Shown: positions 63,059 to 64,000 of the stretch, piece by piece
How positions within the stretch are numbered: position 1 is the first letter of the stretch
Layout of the letters: each line of letters begins with the position of its first letter
Assembly (NCBI GenBank): GCA_003342895.1
Contig: PTFA01000191.1
Coordinates: forward strand, 1,890,101-1,954,100
DNA: 64,000 bases
From: Casuarius casuarius
Taxonomy: Eukaryota > Chordata > Aves > Casuariiformes > Casuariidae
Reading direction: 5' to 3'
The notes under the pieces: model-generated
Seen by the model: the letters and a program-made list of their open reading frames with translations, nothing else
Database searches by the model: none
What the model was told of the DNA's origin: nothing
Program-made: the position numbers and the translations under genes

Positions 63059-64000
63059 TCTCTGCCAGCAGGTGCTTTGTTCTGTGGTGCTTGCTTGTCT
63101 TCTGGCGCTAAAGTCAAGGGCATAGTGCAGGTTAGAAAACTTGTTCCTGACATCAGTTCCTGGGTTTGTGATCTTTGTCCAAAAAGGATCCCTTGGGTAC
63201 AGGCCTGCTGTTTTGGTGGCAGTGGGAAGCTCAGCTCACATCAGTGTTAGTTGGCTTAGAGAAGGGCTGTCCCTCTCCCAACAGAGCATTTCTTACCAGA
63301 GTGCTCCCCAGAACAANCCTTGTGGGAGCCCATTTGTGCCTAATTGCAGCAGAAGTGGCAGCTGGCACCACCTGGGAGGGCCTGGGGCTCAACATCTGCC
63401 CCCTCCGCTTTGCAGGCTCTTACAGCACACAAGATGCTCCTGCCTTTCGCAGTATGCTCTGTCTGGGTGCCCTCCTGGCATCTGCCAAGACTTTACACAA
63501 TACATCTAGGCTCTCCTGCCTGTGCTCCCAGTGCATGCTGGGCTATGGGGCTGGGAACACCCATTGCCGAGCTGAGCGCTGGCATAAGCCATCCCTCCAA
63601 TGCTTGTCTCCCCCCCTTAGCTCCCCATCAGGAGACTCTTTCTCAGCCATGATGGGGAGCAGGTGCCAGGCAGCCCACGAGCCTTGACACAGCTCCTTGC
63701 CATGGCCACACAAGGGTCAGCAGCATGGTGATCTCCAGGCTGATGTGGGCCCGGTCAGGGAGCACTGGCTCCCATGGTTGCATGTGCCGAGATCAGCTTT
63801 GGGGCCCAGAGAAATCTCCCCCCACCATGTCTCTCCAAAGCTGCCACCACTGCCACACCAGCTGGCAGCACGGCCTCAGTGCCTGGCACTGTCAAAGCAT
63901 GGCCAGGCTGCAGCATGGCATGGCCCCAGGAAATGGGGCACCCCGGGGTGTGCCAGCACCAGGCCTCCCTCACACCACCCCCCCTTCCCCCTCCCCCCCC
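63059..64000. other. Intergenic, GC-rich, no gene recognised
   Basis: Open frames at 63,141-63,687 overlap in three plus frames and carry one N. They look compositional. The window ends in a C-rich run. Confidence 0.5.

Overview
The window looks like vertebrate nuclear DNA from a sauropsid, most likely a bird. The evidence is several 5'-truncated CR1 LINE copies with the sauropsid 3' end, a few very old MIR-like SINE remnants, CpG-island promoters, GT-AG introns, and a GZF1 gene of ordinary amniote structure. A crocodilian cannot be strictly excluded. Single Ns are sequencing or assembly gaps.

Layout. Positions 1 to about 23.2 kb hold no coding gene I can support, only CR1 and MIR fossils and simple repeats. 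From about 23.25 to 45.7 kb lies a plus-strand gene for a BTB/C2H2 zinc-finger protein. It has a CpG-island promoter with a non-coding exon (donor at 23,588), a 9-kb intron, and six coding exons (32,642 to 45,003). I rebuilt a continuous 970-residue reading frame from splice sites and phase. From about 45.9 to 59.4 kb lies GZF1 itself, also on the plus strand, with a CpG-island promoter, a non-coding exon 1 (donor 46,249) and five coding exons (49,700 to 57,084) giving 707 residues. The two genes are head-to-tail paralogs. The three middle zinc-finger exons are identical in length (95, 168 and 158 bp) and phase in both.

The most notable feature is an extra 939-bp coding exon (38,907 to 39,845) in the upstream paralog. 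It carries an acidic linker and a second block of five fingers matching fingers 1-5 of GZF1. It is flanked by phase-2 introns on both sides, so including it (15 fingers, 970 aa) or skipping it (10 fingers, 657 aa) keeps the frame and completes the split finger at the junction. The following intron holds a tandemly duplicated 69-bp block that looks like a 21-nt microexon with its own acceptor and donor.

The paralog is also invaded by an antisense solo LTR (36,086 to 36,826; 5-bp duplication GGCTC) and a CR1. A related sense-strand solo LTR (59,818 to 60,975; 5-bp duplication ACCTA) lies beyond GZF1. From 61 to 64 kb the sequence is GC-rich, carries another CR1, and shows no gene I can identify. 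By family knowledge both proteins would be nuclear, sequence-specific transcription factors that oligomerise through the BTB domain; GZF1 is a repressor in the GDNF/RET response. What the paralog does is not known to me.
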